This document shows positions 5,936 through 6,669 of a stretch of DNA of 6,669 nucleotides, in pieces. Position 1 is the first letter of the stretch; every line of letters starts with the position of its first letter. Source of the DNA: an uncultured Methanomicrobiales archaeon (GTDB taxonomy: Archaea; Thermoplasmatota; Thermoplasmata; Methanomassiliicoccales; Methanomethylophilaceae); contig CALAVG010000247.1 in assembly GCA_937892275.1 (NCBI GenBank), positions 1 to 6,669 on the forward strand, given 5' to 3'. The notes beneath the pieces were generated by a model. It worked only from the letters and a program-made list of their open reading frames with translations, did not search any database and was not told where the DNA came from. The position numbers and the translations under genes are program-made.

Positions 5936-6242
5936 GGTCTGGGGCAGGGTCCAGGGTCTGGATTCCTCCCTGATCTCCCAAGAGGGGGATGTGTGGACAT
6001 TCACCGTCCCCCCTTGGGTCACCAATCCGGTTATCGCCGAGTTCTGGGCGAAGGATGACGCAGGCAACATCGCGTATCGTTCGGCGGTCCTGTCAATAGA
6101 GAACGGGACGGTCAAGTGCATCAATTGGATGCATACGGACGGGATATGCCTCATGCAGAGCATCAAGCGTTCGGGAGGCATCGTCAGCGTGAGACCGGAC
6201 ATTGTGATGCAGAAACACATCTGTCCACGGATGGAGGCATGA
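5922..6242 (+). CDS. Ig-domain remainder plus Cys-containing tail, separate ORF
   Basis: A 106-residue ORF whose ATG overlaps the previous stop (ATGA, 5922-5925). Residues 1-60 are not a whole domain: they hold VTEVWGRV, then DVWTFTVP, then EFWAKDDAGN and the closing strand AVLSIENG, which are the later strands of an Ig-like domain. The first strands sit at the end of the preceding ORF in the +1-relative frame. Residues 61-106 form a separate region with Cys66, Cys76 and Cys101 that may bind metal or form disulfides; I do not recognise it. GAGGT at 5908-5912 could act as a Shine-Dalgarno, so reinitiation as a separate polypeptide is possible. The alternatives are a -1 frameshift product or a single-base deletion that broke one longer gene. 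It should be read together with the 4984 gene. Confidence 0.7.
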   Translation: MTVTEVWGRVQGLDSSLISQEGDVWTFTVPPWVTNPVIAEFWAKDDAGNIAYRSAVLSIENGTVKCINWMHTDGICLMQSIKRSGGIVSVRPDIVMQKHICPRMEA

Positions 6243-6243
6243 C

Positions 6244-6516
6244 ATGGAGACAGCATATTACGGAGAATCATTCGAGCAGCCGTTCACGATGTACGACGCA
6301 CGTGATAGGACCAAGACCGTCGATTCGGCGACGTTCGTCGTGACCGTAGGGGATGTAACGGTACAGTCCGGAGCGTTGGCGCTGGACGAGGACGGCCACA
6401 CAGGTTCGTTCAGATTCATAGCGGATAATCTCGGAGTGCATACGATCGTCATAACGTGGCGCATAGGGGACGATGTCTGGAAGATGCCGTTCCTGATGAA
6501 CGTGGTGAGCCCATGA
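6244..6516 (+). CDS. Small beta-rich tail-tip protein
   Basis: A 90-residue protein starting one base after the previous stop, with a strong GGAGG at 6233-6237 six bases before ATG 6244. It reads as a single beta-sandwich: YYGESFEQPFTMYDA, then ATFVVTVGDVTVQSG, then GSFRFIADNLGVHTIVITWRIGDDVW. It has no cysteine, signal peptide or membrane segment. The pattern (a loaded property, a default value, then a final strand with an applied field) resembles small proteins encoded after tail-tip genes in Firmicutes phages, similar in style to BppU-type N-terminal or Ig-like modules, but I cannot name a family. It overlaps the next gene by 4 nt (ATGA). A structural role at the tail tip is inferred from position only. 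Confidence 0.8.
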   Translation: METAYYGESFEQPFTMYDARDRTKTVDSATFVVTVGDVTVQSGALALDEDGHTGSFRFIADNLGVHTIVITWRIGDDVWKMPFLMNVVSP

Positions 6517-6669
6517 GCGTATCGAAGTCCGCAGTAATCGGGTTCATAGGCATAACGCCGAACCCTGTCAAGGCACAGTCGGCATATCTGATTCAGGCAG
6601 GGGTCACCGAGAGCTACAACACGTGGAACAAGTACGCTACAACGACTTGGGCGGAGATGTCCACAATGA
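6513..6669 (+). CDS. Next tail protein, 3' end beyond window
   Basis: The first 52 codons of a gene starting at ATG 6513, overlapping the previous stop by 4 nt (ATGA), with GGTGA at 6504-6508 as a close Shine-Dalgarno. The frame stays open to the window edge. Residues 9-33 contain IGITPNPVK and a following strand that parallel the start of the fourth Ig domain in the 4984 gene (ITPNP in both; 14 of 15 bases identical). After this comes a Trp pattern, TWNKY and TTWAEM, with Trp38 and Trp46 eight residues apart. I recall such TW-x-x-(L/M) repeats from tail fibre proteins of Firmicutes prophages. It is probably another tail-tip or fibre component; the function cannot be settled from this fragment. 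Confidence 0.75.
   Translation, partial: MSVSKSAVIGFIGITPNPVKAQSAYLIQAGVTESYNTWNKYATTTWAEMSTM

Noticed and set aside
1..6669. tRNA genes, rRNA, CRISPR arrays, insertion sequences or attachment sites
   Set aside because: I saw no cloverleaf-like segments, spaced palindromic repeats, transposase motifs or terminal inverted repeats. The only repeats are those within the tape measure gene and the short ones noted.

Overview
This window is part of the tail-morphogenesis region of a tailed virus or provirus with siphovirus-like architecture. All genes lie on the + strand and are tightly packed. The organism is most likely archaeal, and a Methanomassiliicoccales/Thermoplasmatota-type gut methanogen is my best guess. 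The grounds are indirect. Two genes that follow intergenic gaps have a TATA-like box centred about 26-27 nt before the ATG and no Shine-Dalgarno, which is leaderless archaeal geometry. Genes inside the cluster have good Shine-Dalgarno sites. Codon use leans on AGG/AGA for Arg and ATA for Ile in DNA of moderately high GC. None of the eight visible stop codons is TAG. The protein families themselves look like those of tails from Firmicutes gut phages, so the window may record a tail module shared between domains of life. No host marker gene is present, so the host call is inference.

Layout. Bases 1-28 are not biological: they match the 3' end of the Illumina TruSeq read-2 adapter/primer. Real sequence starts at 29, inside a gene whose start is missing; its position suggests a tail-assembly chaperone. 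It overlaps the tape measure protein (261-2468), which carries an unusually regular ladder of tryptophans at 18- and then 11-residue spacing. Next come a small distal-tail-like protein (2465-2863, DUF6711-like) and a tail hub/baseplate protein with an embedded sugar-binding-like domain (2868-4421). These genes overlap or almost touch, as in one operon.

The operon is then interrupted by a 152-residue membrane-anchored protein (4460-4918) with its own TATA box upstream and a hairpin-plus-T terminator downstream: a candidate moron (independently transcribed cargo gene). A second promoter-like gap leads to a cluster of tail-tip/adhesin genes: a multi-Ig-domain protein (4984-5925), a short ORF that completes its last Ig domain in another frame (5922-6242), a small beta-rich protein (6244-6516), and the start of another tail protein (6513 to the window edge).

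How they work together: the tape measure sets tail length (roughly 110 nm if the usual ~1.5 angstrom per residue holds), the chaperone keeps it soluble, the DUF6711-like and hub proteins close the tail tip, and the Ig-domain cluster probably projects outward for surface binding. The membrane protein probably acts in the host envelope rather than in the virion. The main points of interest are the Ig domain split by a -1 frame change at 5922, the paired leaderless promoters around the membrane-protein gene, and the Trp ladder with a recent 51-bp internal duplication.
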